DNA of 64,000 nt, taken from Cylindrotheca closterium. Lineage: Eukaryota; Bacillariophyta; Bacillariophyceae; Bacillariales; Bacillariaceae. Positions within the stretch are counted from its first letter, which is position 1. Every line of letters begins with the position of its first letter. Shown piece after piece: positions 20,257-31,463 of this stretch. The notes below the pieces were generated by a model. The model did not search any database and had not been told where the DNA came from. It was given only the letters and a program-made list of their open reading frames with translations. The stretch is from contig CAKOGP040000779.1 of assembly GCA_933822405.4 (NCBI GenBank), positions 386,291 to 450,290 of the forward strand. Reading direction: 5' to 3'. The position numbers and the translations under genes were made by a program.

Positions 20257-21570
20257 TCAAAAATGAAACGAGCAATCCAAAACGCCATTTTCATCAAACA
20301 TGGTGGAGTACACAGAGCGAGCCTCGTATTCGTCCCAAGGCCATTCATCTCTGCCGTCCACCTTGTAGTAGTAACATTCCCCTACATATGAAATGTTGGC
20401 ACCGCTAGAAACCAGCGAGATAACAGGCTCGGATACTGCTTCCCGGGGCAAAGCAAACCACGCTTGCCACACAGAGAGAGCACACAAGACTGCTACCAGT
20501 AGCAGCGCCCACACATTCCATCGACGAAGAGCCACCACAGTTGCTGTTGTTGTTGCCGTTGAAGATTTAGCAACCACAACCGGGGCTTTTGTCTTTTTCT
20601 TGTTATTTGCCACCTTGACATTCTTTTTGTAGTTCAAAATCTTTTTGGTGCGAGGAGGGCTTCCACAAGGAACTGGACTGACAATGCTGTCCACGGAGGA
20701 ATCCTCTTCATCGCTTGGATATTCAACTTCTTGAGGCATCATGTTTACAAAGTTTGCCGCACTCGCTTGTCGGGCAACTGAAGAAGGTCGCACCAGAGTC
20801 AAGCTGGGGGGCAAAGGAGTTTTGTGAGAGGGCAAACAAGTAGTTGTTTCAGGAGGAATGGAGAAAAAGGTATCATCAGCAGATGCCAACGCAACTTCCG
20901 TGTCATCACGAAGAGCGGCATCTAAAGACTCAACCCTCGGAGGAGGAGAAGGAGAGCTTGTAGTCGAAGCAGTATCAGCAACACTGCTCTGACTCGATTT
21001 GTGATTCTTGAATTTCGTGAGAAGGCGCTTAAGGCGCTTCCATTTTTTCTTGGGAATGTTTTCTTGCACCACTTCATTTTGAGTTGTTTTGTTCTTGTTG
21101 AGGCGGAAAGAAGATGATGATGATGATGATTCTTGCGGTTGGAGTCGTTCTGAAGATTCTTCCGGAACGGTAGGAAGACTATTGATGTTGACATTGTCAT
21201 CCTCCAACCGTCCCGCGAAGAGAGATCCACTGGATTCCAACGGTTCATAGTTCCAGCTGCTTGTTGAATTCCATTTTCGGATGAGATTCTTGGAAGGTTC
21301 ACTAGCAGCAGCAGCAGCAGACTTTAGAGAAGCCATCTTGGCCTTTCCCTTTATCTTCTTGTTCGTTCTTGATGTGAATTTCTTCTTGAGCTTGGAGGGC
21401 AAAGAGAAGCCGAATGATCGACCCTTCTGCTTTTTCTTCTGAACATCTCCCACAATCGTATCGCCTAACGACGACACTGTAATAGAAGAAGATTCCGAAG
21501 GATAGGCAAGAATAGCCGTATTGGGCTTGAAGTCCACCTCATAGGTGACTCCGCCAATGTTCGCTGCCAT
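20257..21570 (-). CDS. basic Ser-rich protein with C-terminal membrane helix, unknown function
   Basis: 437 aa from ATG 21570; the in-frame codon further upstream is GTG. No recognised domain. The N-terminal 35 residues are ordered-looking (GGVTYEVDFKPNTAILAY). A strongly basic block follows (KLKKKFTSRTNKKIKGKAK, near 60-80). The middle is low-complexity Ser/Pro with a second basic block (PKKKWKRLKRLLTKFKNHK). Near 365-390 there is one membrane helix (RWNVWALLLVAVLCALSVWQAW), and the last 45 residues end in a Tyr/Asp-rich segment. The next gene on the same strand (22760-24559) has the same general design, so the pair may share a role at a membrane; I see no clear sequence identity between them. 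Confidence 0.7.
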   Translation of the reverse strand: MAANIGGVTYEVDFKPNTAILAYPSESSSITVSSLGDTIVGDVQKKKQKGRSFGFSLPSKLKKKFTSRTNKKIKGKAKMASLKSAAAAASEPSKNLIRKWNSTSSWNYEPLESSGSLFAGRLEDDNVNINSLPTVPEESSERLQPQESSSSSSSFRLNKNKTTQNEVVQENIPKKKWKRLKRLLTKFKNHKSSQSSVADTASTTSSPSPPPRVESLDAALRDDTEVALASADDTFFSIPPETTTCLPSHKTPLPPSLTLVRPSSVARQASAANFVNMMPQEVEYPSDEEDSSVDSIVSPVPCGSPPRTKKILNYKKNVKVANNKKKTKAPVVVAKSSTATTTATVVALRRWNVWALLLVAVLCALSVWQAWFALPREAVSEPVISLVSSGANISYVGECYYYKVDGRDEWPWDEYEARSVYSTMFDENGVLDCSFHF

Positions 21571-22759
21571 CTTGAGAGTTGAGAGAACACGCACCGATCA
21601 CCACCCAATCCAAAGTATTCTTACTTGGAGGTGGAGTCAGGCGTGTTCTCGATTAAAGTGGGTCCTTTATCGAGTTTCTAGCTAGATTAGGGTTACCACT
21701 GACTTACCACATTCCACTCACACAAACACACCCGATCAAAAGCTCTGGTGTTGCTTGAGAGAGAAAGTGTTGGTTTTGTTGTTGGAGGGAGATGGGATTT
21801 TGTGTGATGCGTGTGTGAACGGTTCTCGGATTTCCCAATTTTGCATGACTGTGTAGCTTCTCGTAGCAATCCTACGCACTTCATCCCTCCCGCCAGATCC
21901 CTCCAACCAGAAAGGATTCTCATGCCTGACAAGTCACGCCCAACGAGATTCAGTGTCTAGAATATTAAATTGGAGAGGAATGACAAGGTGCAGAACGGTT
22001 TCTCTATTACGTGTTGGATGGCGCCAAATCACCCTTTCGACTAATGACGGCTTGAATTGCACGCATGGTTTCGATTGAGAACACCCCACTACTACTAGAA
22101 GGGTTGTTTTGGGTCATCCTGACGCAGGAGGGATTCATTTTCCCGCCTTTGTGAAGTAGAGAGTTCCTCGAGCTCCGCTCTGCCCTTTGGGAGCTCTGCG
22201 GTACAAGAAATCTGCTTTTATATTTACCCCGTACCAGGTACCAGGTACCGGTACGAAAAGCAGTTTATTATCTTACTGTAGCTTTATGTATTAATAATTT
22301 TAAGATAGCTGTAGCATGTGGCAAAGTAGCCATTCTAGTTTTCAATGGTTCATTCCGTTCGTACACAGAACATCAGAATAGTGACAAGAAGAAGAAGGTC
22401 GGGGCGTCAATGTTGAGTGGTGAGGATCATGATGTCATTAGTAAACATCATGATACAACCTAATATGGCTGACTCCAAGCTGGAACGTCACACAACCATG
22501 TCAAGAACGTGCACGCCAAGGTAGGGGCTCCAAGCAAGTGGATTTCAACACTTCTTCTTGGAACACACGCAACCTTGGCTAGTCCTCGTGCTGATGTCAG
22601 CAGATGGGGAAGCATCTGTACGTTCTTGGTGGGCCTTTTGACGAAGAGGATAAAGGCCCAGTCTCGTCATATGAAAGTCGAATTCATTGTACTAGAAACT
22701 TTCCATGGTGGCCATCTCGTTGCTGGTCTTGTCTTTGCCATCATGATCATGATCGCTCA
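21571..22759. other. intergenic with nested GGTACC/TACCGGTA repeats
   Basis: 1.19 kb between two minus-strand genes. At 22231-22254 three overlapping gtacc/ggtacc units end in the palindrome TACCGGTA (22246-22253). No gene is supported. A bidirectional repeat or small transposable-element remnant is possible. Confidence 0.45.
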
Positions 22760-24559
22760 TTACACAAAGTTTCGAAAGAAGAGCAAGACCGCACTGAGGG
22801 CAACCGTCGTACTAGCGACTGGGTGCGATCGAATGCCACGCTTAATGGTCTTTTTCAGCGAGTAAGAACGGCGATGAGGTTTTCGCAAATCACCAATCGG
22901 GGACGAAGGAGCTTGATCCGTCATTTGCAATCGAGTGGGGGTCAATGCCACTGTTTTTCGATTGGTTCGGTAGTTGAATTGCTTCTTGCCAGCGCTCCCG
23001 TTTTTCTTGTTGTTGTTAGAAGACGGTGTGCGGCCGACAGGGGACTGAGGAGGGACCAAACGCCATGTCACGGGAGACTTGATTGGCGATACCTCCTGCT
23101 CTGGAATTGTCCTCTTTCGAATGACAATGGTCTTGAGCGGAGTTGTTGGGACTTGAGCTTCGATGGCCGAAGCAGTACTAGCGGTTGCTGCCGCGATCAA
23201 CAATTCCTTTTTCACCACTGTGGAGGAAGTGGGGGACATGGAATCATCGCGCGATCCATGTGGGCAGACCATGCCACCAGTGCTATTGCTGCAGGATATC
23301 TTGAGGTCGGCAAACTCTGTCGAGTTCGTTCTGGCGCAAGCACTACGTGCACGCTGACGACTTTCGCCATCTTGCAGAATCATGTTCATTAGTTCTTCGA
23401 CATTGCATGATAACGTCTCATCAGCATTGAAAACATCCAATTGTTCCTGCATGTGCATGCCGTTGAATGTTTCAGAAATTGACTTTTCACAATCCTCCTT
23501 ACAAGCCTCTTTGTCGTTGTTGTTGTTGTTATTGAGCGACTCATCGGTGGGTTCACCGAGGTCAAGCGCAAGACACTTCTTTTCGTTAGCATCATCGTCA
23601 GGGGTATCTTTCATTCCCCATTTGATTGGGATTCGTTGGTCATAGTAAAGGGTGGTGGTCTCAGCCATATTCGGAGTAAATGCTTCCTCTTGGCTGTCAC
23701 CACAACTGGCGTCACTAGTTTCGCCCGTACTGTTCGCTGGAACCTCATCGTTGTGCTGACTATTCATGTTTGCAGCGAATTCATGATGCTCATTGAATTC
23801 ATCTACACCGCGAGGACGAATGCTGTCCGCTGCACATTTCATTGATGAAACTTCCCTGTTATTCTTTTTGGACACGCTAGGAAATGCCCCTTCCGCGGAA
23901 CCCTTTCGTCCAATTTTGCTCATTCGCATCAGCGGGCTATTCTTGGAAATTCGTTTCATGATTTTCTTCTTGAGCTTTTTCGTGCTTCTCTTCCTTCTGG
24001 AACCTGCTGTGTTTGTGCTCCTGCTTGGAGCAACCTCCAAGTTTGATGGAGCTTCCGAGGTTCGCTTCGGAACTACCTTGGATGCAAGCTTGGATATTCT
24101 CTTGGTCAACTTCTTTTTTCGTTGCCTCTTCTTACAAGATGAGAAGGGAGCAGCTTCCTGCTTCTTTTCGAGCGATACGCCTTCCTCACTCAACTTCTTG
24201 GTGAAGCGTGACATGGGATTCTTTACGGTGCTCATGGGATTCTTCATCGCGCTTATCCGAGGAGCCATTGCAGAAAGAGCACTCGTGCCAACCGACATTC
24301 GCGGAAAGAAGTGTTGGTTCATTTCTCCTTCAGAACCAGATCCTCCTATGATTAGCGCACTTTCGTTGTCGGGGCTGGCCTCAAAGGAGACTTCCAAAAA
24401 GTTCCCATCCTCATCAAAGGAAGAAACCCAGCCATCTCTCAGAATGTCAAAGGCTGGAGATCCAGATGCCGAACCTTCTTCAAAAGAAGCTGAGATCCTT
24501 CTTGATCGAACGACATCGTCGCAATTGAGAGGAGTTGCGATTCCAGCAGGGAAAGTCAT
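22760..24559 (-). CDS. large basic, disordered protein with C-terminal tail anchor, unknown function
   Basis: 599 aa from ATG 24559 (the open frame before it lacks an ATG in a good position). No named domain recognised. The N-terminus is moderately acidic (SFDEDGNFLEVSFEASPDNES). Two dense basic blocks follow: KKRQRKKKLTKRISKLASK and RRKRSTKKLKKKIMKRISK, repeating the K-[KR]-I-S-K motif. An Asn run lies near the middle, from a gtt-type triplet repeat around 23516-23533. The C-terminus is basic (RRSYSLKKTIKRGIR) followed by a hydrophobic stretch of about 15 residues ending in RNFV, compatible with a tail anchor. Single exon. Function unknown; anchoring of a basic domain to a membrane is inference. 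Confidence 0.7.
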   Translation of the reverse strand: MTFPAGIATPLNCDDVVRSRRISASFEEGSASGSPAFDILRDGWVSSFDEDGNFLEVSFEASPDNESALIIGGSGSEGEMNQHFFPRMSVGTSALSAMAPRISAMKNPMSTVKNPMSRFTKKLSEEGVSLEKKQEAAPFSSCKKRQRKKKLTKRISKLASKVVPKRTSEAPSNLEVAPSRSTNTAGSRRKRSTKKLKKKIMKRISKNSPLMRMSKIGRKGSAEGAFPSVSKKNNREVSSMKCAADSIRPRGVDEFNEHHEFAANMNSQHNDEVPANSTGETSDASCGDSQEEAFTPNMAETTTLYYDQRIPIKWGMKDTPDDDANEKKCLALDLGEPTDESLNNNNNNDKEACKEDCEKSISETFNGMHMQEQLDVFNADETLSCNVEELMNMILQDGESRQRARSACARTNSTEFADLKISCSNSTGGMVCPHGSRDDSMSPTSSTVVKKELLIAAATASTASAIEAQVPTTPLKTIVIRKRTIPEQEVSPIKSPVTWRLVPPQSPVGRTPSSNNNKKNGSAGKKQFNYRTNRKTVALTPTRLQMTDQAPSSPIGDLRKPHRRSYSLKKTIKRGIRSHPVASTTVALSAVLLFFRNFV

Positions 24560-26066
24560 TATTTTTCCTCGTTGGATAAAGTCCTCCGATATATTCAGAA
24601 AATCCAACTTGCAGTTGCAATGAACGAAGCTGACCAAACCGAATATGGCACTTTCGAGATATTGATTAGCTTTTGGCCATACAAGATGCCTCACTCTTCC
24701 TCAGAGGGAAGCGGCGTGGAGGTAAGGACAGCAATCCTTTCAATTGTTGGAATGGAAGACGCGTCGCCAAGTTTTGAAGTTTTGTGGTGATTTCATGATC
24801 AATCCTTTTGGAATTCGGTCACGCGCGCAACGGACGCGTTAAATACGTGTAGAATTCTACGAGAAACTTCTTTCGTTGTGATATAGCCAAACTCGCAACG
24901 ACCAACGGAAAACCAAGATACATCTGAAACGGTATTTTGTCACGAATGAATGGAACAACTGACCTTCAACCTTTTATCGTGCCTTACTGTACTTTAGAGG
25001 AAACGGATGGTATTTGTATGCACAATTTCGGAACTTGCGAAGCGCTAATTTGCCCAGAAGATGAGCCAAAGTGAGATCCTACTGACATCTGCTGCAGCAA
25101 ATCAATGATGATGAACAACAACAAGATAAACGGATTTTGAGCGAAAAGTGGAATCTTTCATCACCTTGAAGCCTGAGGATTGGTCGAAAGTTCAGCTGTC
25201 TTTTGGTTGAACCTTTTGGTTGAATCATGCGCTCGGAATGAAGGCCATGTGATGTGACCACAAATGAGATCCCAGCAAGCTGTCGCCTCATTTTCTCCTA
25301 ATCTCAGCGATTATTCAACTTCCACACCAAGAGTATTTACCTGAAGAAATCTGCGTTCAGAAGTAATGGAGAACATCGTCAACGATCCGTTATGAAATGG
25401 AATCATTGGCCAACAAGTATGGGGAGTCACTGGAGCTGCCAAAAGCCTGTCTAATGTTCAACTTGCCGGCCTCTATTCAGGCTGAATGGCATGCACCAGC
25501 ATCACATGGCCGGCAACAGTCGTTCGGGACGGCGGGAAGGTGGCATCCAACTACATTCTGGATATGCGAGGGCTTGAAGGATATTGGATGGGTATCAAGG
25601 AGACGAATACGAAAGGAGCCCTTGTTCTTGAAAAAAGATTAACAACGACATCGTTGTGATTCAGAATTGACCAAGCGTATGTGATCGCGAGTAGGATGCA
25701 CTTCCTAAAGCATACGGAGGATGATCAGCGTTTGGAGCACACTGCCTCGGAAGCTGAAAAGACGGTCCCTCAAGGTTTCCAGAGTTTACTAGTTGCTGTT
25801 GTATGATGGTATGACCTGGTGTGGTGGTATGAATACTGGTGTAAAAGGGTTTTAGGCCAGCATTTCTTCAGGAGGCCACTCGGATGGTTTTCCTGTAGCA
25901 CGGTACAGCACGCGTTTCCATGACAAAATGAACGTGCAGTAGTTGAACTTGTTTTTTTTCTTCTTTAGTACCAGTACTTCGTTAGTTTCACACTATTGTT
26001 AAGTTCGAAAAGTGTGAACAGAAACTGAAAACGGCCCCGGCCCGCTGCCGAGTCGTCACAGCACAT
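24560..26066. other. intergenic, no gene seen
   Basis: 1.5 kb. The first part is the presumed promoter of the gene ending at 22760. Only short unsupported frames are present. The last about 100 bases are GC-richer and lead into the repeat-element end at 26067. Confidence 0.45.
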
Positions 26067-26110
26067 ACCTTCGGTCGCTCCGCCAAATAGTTTTACGTGC
26101 AAGGTCATAG
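26067..26110 (+). mobile_element. right end of a repeat element (44-bp module)
   Basis: These 44 bases (accttcggtcgctccgccaa...gtcatag) recur without a mismatch at 55004-55047, where they form the right side of the fuller element. The outer part, 26100-26115, is an inverted match (15 of 16) to the left terminal segment at 26142-26157. It therefore looks like the right terminus of one element, placed 17 bp before the left terminus of another. Confidence 0.6.
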
Positions 26111-26127
26111 CACCGAATTTTTGCCGA

Positions 26128-26791
26128 TGGCGGCAACGGTGCGGTGCTGTGACCTTGTTTAGCGTGAATGTTTAGCGTGGATTTGGACCTATCAAAGTAC
26201 TTTCACGCTAAACATGAATTGGACGATCGAAGTGCAGACGACGATATTCAAATAGCCAAACCTCACCACAATGACAATTCAACTCTACACTGGCTTAGAA
26301 TTAGATCGAATTTTGTAGTCGAATGTTAATATATTGTATTCTACCTTGTTGTGGATGTCATGGGAGGAGGTTGTTGCCTAGATACAACTGGAAACCTGGT
26401 CATTCTTATTCCTGGTCACGGTGCAACAAGCAACAATGCACACCAAACATTCAGCCATGATCTGTAGGTTTTCGTCATATTTGATTTGCCAGGCGGGTTG
26501 TCACATTCCACAGTACTCTTCCATGTATCATCTTTGAGCGCCATTTTGAGGAAGCATGCTGGCTTGTAGGTATCAATCATTGGAGAATTGTCGCCAAGCA
26601 ATTGCTGCTGCTACCACTGAAACCTTGTATTGCATCAGCTACAGTCGCAAGTTCCTTCATATGTTGTGCATTCTTGGTATCTCACATAATTCGCCTGAAA
26701 GCTCCCCAGTTCTGATTTCTTTCACTCTGCTCAGTTGATGACAGGCAGTGCCCATGCTGATTTGCAAGCCAAATAGAAGATTCACAAAACA
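26128..26791 (+). mobile_element. repeat element, left 664 bp, cut by assembly gap
   Basis: Every base compared here is identical to 53778-54441 (constant offset 27,650). Features shared by both copies are a terminal segment cggtgctgtgaccttg (26142-26157) with an inverted partner at the right end, and a perfect 12-bp inverted repeat gtttagcgtgaa (26157-26168) / ttcacgctaaac (26202-26213). A 61-codon minus-strand frame at 26416-26601 starts with ATG; it is identical in both copies and resembles no family I know. Terminal inverted repeats without a transposase fit a non-autonomous DNA element. The copy stops at the N run, so its true end is not visible. Confidence 0.6.
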
Positions 26792-26801
26792 NNNNNNNNN
26801 N
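26792..26801. other. assembly gap (10 N)
   Basis: Ten N characters, probably a placeholder of arbitrary length. The gap falls inside the repeat element, as expected when two identical copies collapse or break an assembly. Sequence after the gap does not continue the element as seen at 54442, so an unknown amount is missing just 35 bp before the next gene's ATG. Confidence 0.95.
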
Positions 26802-26836
26802 AGAAGGGCTGCCCTACATCTGGGTCTCAGCTAAAC

Positions 26837-28527
26837 ATGGGATCGAATGAGACTCCTTTGGTGCTCGCTGACTACGGAGGCGCGTCTTGTTGTGGCAAGG
26901 GCATTATTGACGACAATGATGATGCGTCCAGGGGTTCTGCGGGCTCGGAATTCAAACAAACGGAAGACTTCCTCGCAGCAGAAATGAATAAACTTTCTTT
27001 CCAGGAACGAAACAAGGCCCTGGAAGATATTCACTGTGTTGGAGAGGGGTTGAAAGAGGATCCAGAAGTTGTGGAACTACACCTTCAGGAATTTCAGAAA
27101 GAAGTTGAGATCCTCCGACCAGAGACTCCAGTATATCAAGCCGCAGAAGCAATCAACGCAGACTATGTAAATGATCGAGGTTTTCGGCTGAGATTTCTTC
27201 GTGCGAAGCTATATGATGTGAAGAAAGCCGTGAACCAAATGATGAAGTTCCTCCAATGCAAGGAAAAGTACTTTGGAAAAGAGAAACTTTGCAAGGAAAT
27301 TGACCTATCAGACCTTACGGAAGAGGACCGAGAATATATGCGGAAAGGCCCTTTTCACGTCCCAAAACATAGAGATAGATCGGGAAGGGTGATCCTTCAT
27401 ATGTTGAACACAAGACTTAGGCTTGGTACTGCCCAAAATTTGGTAAGTAGCATTTGGCGAGTTCTCTTTCGTGCTATAATGGGATTTTGTCTCTCACCAT
27501 GTAATATATCTCGTTTCTGGTACTGTCCATAAAGATACGTGTAAGCTTTTACGTTTTTTGGAATTTGTTGACAGCTTTAGAGGACGTGCAGCTGAAAGGT
27601 GTAAGTACCATGTCTTGCTATTCCAGAGTTGAAAAAGGTGGAAGTCTTACATTCGATTGACAGGTGGTGAGCATTTTCTATGATATTCAGAAGCCCGGCG
27701 AACAATCCGAACCGTTTGCTTTCAAAGAGGCGATCGAAATCATGAGCATGGCACTGACACTGCCGTTCCGCTATTCGAGTCGCTTGTGGTGCCTCAAACC
27801 AAGGAAAAAGAGTTCTTTACTAAATAACTCTATTCTCGCAGTCTCGACGAAATTTTTCTCGAGCTACATTCGTGTGCGGACTCGGCTGAACTATGGCTCC
27901 GATTTGGAACTGCAGTACTATCTTCAGAGTCTTGGCATCCCAACCGACGAGGACTTTCCCGTTGACACAGGTGGCAACATTCGTCAAGGTGTCATAGACC
28001 GTTGGTTGCAAGGAGAATGGGACAAATGCAAGAAGGCTCCAGAGCCACCAGCAACGAATCCTACCACTATCAAGGCTGTGAACAATGTCACAGCCGCAGT
28101 CCCCAACAAAGAGGAAACTGATGATATGACAATTGATGTCATCAACAATAATCTCCCAAACATGCGAGTCTTGCCCGTCATGGGAAAGATTCTGGGCCCT
28201 CCGATGTTCCAACCGGCGATTATTCAACCTTGGCCTAGCGATGTACTTTTCGGCCGTGGGGTCGGTTGTCAGAACCACCCTGGCAACGTTCGATTCCGAG
28301 AGATAATGGATGGCTACAAAGAGCAGTATGACAATTTTCCAAGATCGAAACGGCGAATAGTTATGGCCAATTTACGCGAAGGTTTGAAATCTAGTGGGAC
28401 CCGATTCCTGCGGATGAACAAGGGTGGATATTGGGAAGAGTGCAATGCTGCTGAAGTTGACACGAAAATAGGGCAGTACTTCAGATCACTGCGCAAGTTT
28501 AAGAAGGAGAGTTTAAAATCGGCTTAA
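26837..28527 (+). CDS. CRAL-TRIO (SEC14-like) / DUF6824-type fusion protein, copy 1
   Basis: Three exons, 26837-27442, 27535-27600 and 27664-28527 (introns 92 and 63 bp), 511 aa. The 22-residue middle exon (IRVSFYVFWNLLTALEDVQLKG) aligns without gaps to IRVNYYIWFNILAPLPAVQKKG in copy 3. The N-terminus carries the family motif QTEDFLAAEMNKLS..ER..ALEDIHCVGE. Residues about 105-335 resemble a CRAL-TRIO lipid-binding fold (FRLRFLRAKLYDVKKAV, DRSGRVILHM, VVSIFYD, PFRYSSRLWCL). From 417 a separate domain, DVLFGRGVGCQNHPGNVRFRE to the end, matches the diatom-abundant DUF6824 pattern. Lipid sensing or transfer coupled to an unknown function is inference. The ATG is 35 bp after an assembly gap, so upstream exons cannot be excluded. 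Confidence 0.85.
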
Positions 28528-28971
28528 AATCGGAGAGTTTGAGTAACAGTTGTATTAATAATGACAATGATGGATGTTGGAACGATCGCAACGCTGCTTA
28601 AGTACCTGGTAGGTGCAGATAGATACCATTTATAATAGTTTATTGCTCATGTTGCGGTACCGTATAGACTGCTATATGTAGAGAGTAGAGAGTAGTACGC
28701 TAGGTTCGGATCGGAGGAGTCAAATTGTTGATCTAAAACAGTTTCGAATTTGAATTTTTTGAAAAATGACAGAATTAGGTGCGATATAATATATGAAGGA
28801 CGACCGTCAATATAGTATTGGAGCAATACCGCAAATATCACTCTGAGGGATCCACGCTATCGCTTGTTTAGCTAGCATTCTTTGTAATCTCCTTCCTGCC
28901 TTCTTTGTCCTTGTGATCCTGCAGATTGTTCCCCTTTTATCCGAGAACTTCAGAAACAACATTCAGGAAAG
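28528..28971. other. intergenic, no gene seen
   Basis: 444 bp between two plus-strand genes: AT-rich, with no supported gene, RNA or clear repeat. It presumably holds the promoter of the MFS gene. Confidence 0.5.
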
Positions 28972-30633
28972 ATGGTTTTCATATCCACCATCACTGCGTT
29001 CTTAATGACAGCCTTTTCCTTGGCCGAGCTTGGAGATGGATTTGGAATGTTCTTTGATATGTATTTACTTGGCCTTGGCTGGTCTGAAACAAGTGTCATT
29101 GTCTCTGGAATTCTTCGGGGTGTTGTCGACTTTTCCCTCAAAGGAATTGTTGGAGACATCATTGATAAGACAACCTACGATCGTCGGGTTTTCCTTGGAG
29201 GAGCAGCATTGGCAATCGCGTTGTCGTCTTGCATGGTCTTTGTGGTCAACGGAGCCGACGACGTTGACAAAGCCATTGTCTACATTGTTCGATCGCTTGA
29301 AAGCGTCGCTTTGTCGTTCCTTGGACCGGCCTTTGGAGCAGTGACACTCTCTGCGTTTGGGCCCGAACTTTTTGACAAGATGCAAGTCCAGCGAGAATTA
29401 GTGTCTCATGCAGGGTCAATTGTCAGTGCTGCTCTCAGTGGTGTCGTGGCATGGTACATGTATCCGAATATTCAGATTCTTTTTTTGTTGCCTACCATCT
29501 TTGCAGTGAGTGCCATTTACTTTGTTCGATACATCCCAAGAGGAGACCCACTGATGGGACGAGGTTTCCATGGAACGACAGAAAAGAGAGATGAACAAGG
29601 TTGCGTTGTCGATACACACAAAGACGAACCAGAACCAGAAGCTGCGAGCTATTGGGATGTCTTTTCGGACAAACGCATCCTTTGGATCATTGTTGCTGAC
29701 GTATTCCATGTGCTGGCCGAAGCAAATGTTGGACTGGTATTCAATGAGACTTTGGCTGATGTTGGGACGTATTCGTCATCGAATACCGCCGAAGTCTACG
29801 ATGATGATCTTGCAGAATACATGGAATATCAAAATGAAGACGATGCTGTCATGTCACGGAATGCCATTCCTCTTCTCGCAACAGCTGGCTCGGCTGCTCA
29901 GCTGGTGATGATTGCTGGGACATTCATGGTGGGGTACTTGACAGAAAAGGGATGGGGGCGTAAACCATTCTATGTCGCCCACTTGTGTGTCCATCCTGTT
30001 CGTGTGGCGCTACTAATACTATGTTTGTACACCAATGCCGGCAGTGCTTGGCTTGTGTCGACGGAATTCGTAGGAGGCCTGACTGGAGCATTTGGTATTG
30101 TGAATGCATTCATGAGAGCTGATATCCTTTTCGGATCAGGACGGTTCAATGTTGTGGGTAAGTTGCCTTGACTTGATGATTGATGGAGAAATGCTGAACT
30201 AAAAATTTCGACTCGCCGCAACAAAAACTGAACGTCTTGTATAGATGGATTCCAAGCGACCATCAGGGGCATTGCCGCCACTTCGTCTTCTTATATTGGG
30301 GCATATATTCTTGAGAACAATGGGCCCATGATGGCTCTGAGCATTTCATTTTGCATTGCGATTATCCCACCGATTATTGGGGCAGTATTTGTGCCAGAAA
30401 CTTTGGGTATGAGGCAAGTCGACTTCAAAGAAGAAAAAGAAGAAGAAAAGATCCAGCGAGCATTGTCACGTGAAGAAGATGGCGAAGGTCTAGGTGGTCG
30501 TCTATTATCAATGTTATCCGGAGACAATGAAAATAGAAATACTTCAGAACCAGCTCATGAGAACTACACGGAATTGCCAAATGTTTCGTCATCAGGTTCA
30601 GGCTCTCAAGGGAGCAAAAGACAACTGGTCTAA
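28972..30633 (+). CDS. MFS-type membrane transporter
   Basis: Two exons, 28972-30157 and 30245-30633 (87-bp intron, gtaagt...tag), 524 aa; the junction splits an Asp codon in FNVVDGFQATIRG. About 11-12 hydrophobic helices are visible in two halves separated by a hydrophilic loop near 200-230. The GDIIDKTTYDRR segment after the second helix matches the conserved cytoplasmic loop 2-3 of the major facilitator superfamily, and GYLTEKGWGRKPFY is the equivalent loop of the second half. The C-terminus is a long hydrophilic tail (EEKEEEKIQRALSREEDGEG...), cytosolic by topology. Substrate unknown. An acidic lumenal loop (YDDDLAEYMEYQNEDDA) between two helices of the second half is unusual. Confidence 0.83.
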
Positions 30634-30734
30634 GTATTCATTTTTGGGCAGCTTACAGTAAGCTACACTTTTTTGAAATTTCAACTTGGATGACACGACA
30701 GAACGCATGAAGAAAACTTTGGTGTTGAATCCAA

Positions 30735-31412
30735 CTAAGCCGAAGCCATGGGTAGTTTCTTAATAATCTCTATCAGCTTCAAAGCATTCTTCTCTACTGC
30801 TTCTTTCCCGTCCAGAATTTCATGCTCAAAAGTCACAGCTGCAAACTTCCAGTCGCTATTGTCCTGATTGGTTGGATCGTGGTCTTGTTCCCTACTTATT
30901 GTTCGATCTTCATCATTATCAGTGTTACTTTGAGAGGCTTCCCCTGTATAAAAGTGGTCTTGCCGAGATTGTATTCTCCGAGTAGCCTCTTCTTCTGAAG
31001 TATCTACCAATACCCAGGTCGCTTCTGGAAAATTGGACCTGAAAATCTCCCTCAAGTCGTCATTCACAAAGCTGAAACTGATGATTGTGGCATTATTGTT
31101 TATTGGTTTTGCAGGATCCGCTTCACCACCAGCAAGCTTTTCCCTCACATACTTGCAACACTCAAAGGCAAATTCGTTCCGTTGTTTCAGTGTTGGATAC
31201 ATCCCTTTGGAGAAGTTGTCCTTCATCCATTGGGGAACACAAACATCTAGGTCCAATCCTGTCAACACGAAATTTTTACGGCTCCGCATCATCATCATCA
31301 TCATCGTTTGCTGGTCGTTTTCAAACGCCTCGATTGCCATGGAGGAGATTGTGGTTTTGCCAGCTCCTGGACGTCCGAATACCACAACAATCGAGCTGCC
31401 ATCCGATTTCAT
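30735..31412 (-). CDS. P-loop kinase, gluconokinase-like
   Basis: 225 aa, single exon, from ATG 31412. Walker A is GRPGAGKT at 13-20, at the very N-terminus as in small metabolite kinases. Later ATWVLVDTSEEEATRRIQSRQDHFYTGE matches the LID/arginine region of the gluconokinase group (R..R..HF), where the Arg residues and the HF motif contact substrate. The NNATIISFSFVNDDLREIFR segment corresponds to the strand and helix before it. A run of six Met (near 37-42) comes from an ATG triplet repeat, and a Glu/Asp/Asn-rich insertion follows the HF motif. Gluconate phosphorylation is the best guess; other nucleoside- or sugar-type substrates are possible. Convergent with the MFS gene. Confidence 0.65.
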   Translation of the reverse strand: MKSDGSSIVVVFGRPGAGKTTISSMAIEAFENDQQTMMMMMMRSRKNFVLTGLDLDVCVPQWMKDNFSKGMYPTLKQRNEFAFECCKYVREKLAGGEADPAKPINNNATIISFSFVNDDLREIFRSNFPEATWVLVDTSEEEATRRIQSRQDHFYTGEASQSNTDNDEDRTISREQDHDPTNQDNSDWKFAAVTFEHEILDGKEAVEKNALKLIEIIKKLPMASA

Positions 31413-31463
31413 GTTGCTGTATGTACAGTATAGGAAAGTTGGGAAGAGGATGATCGCAGCCAG

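Noticed and set aside
26416..26601. 61-codon minus-strand frame in the repeat element as a real gene
   Set aside because: It starts with ATG but is identical in both copies only because the DNA is identical; no independent support for coding.
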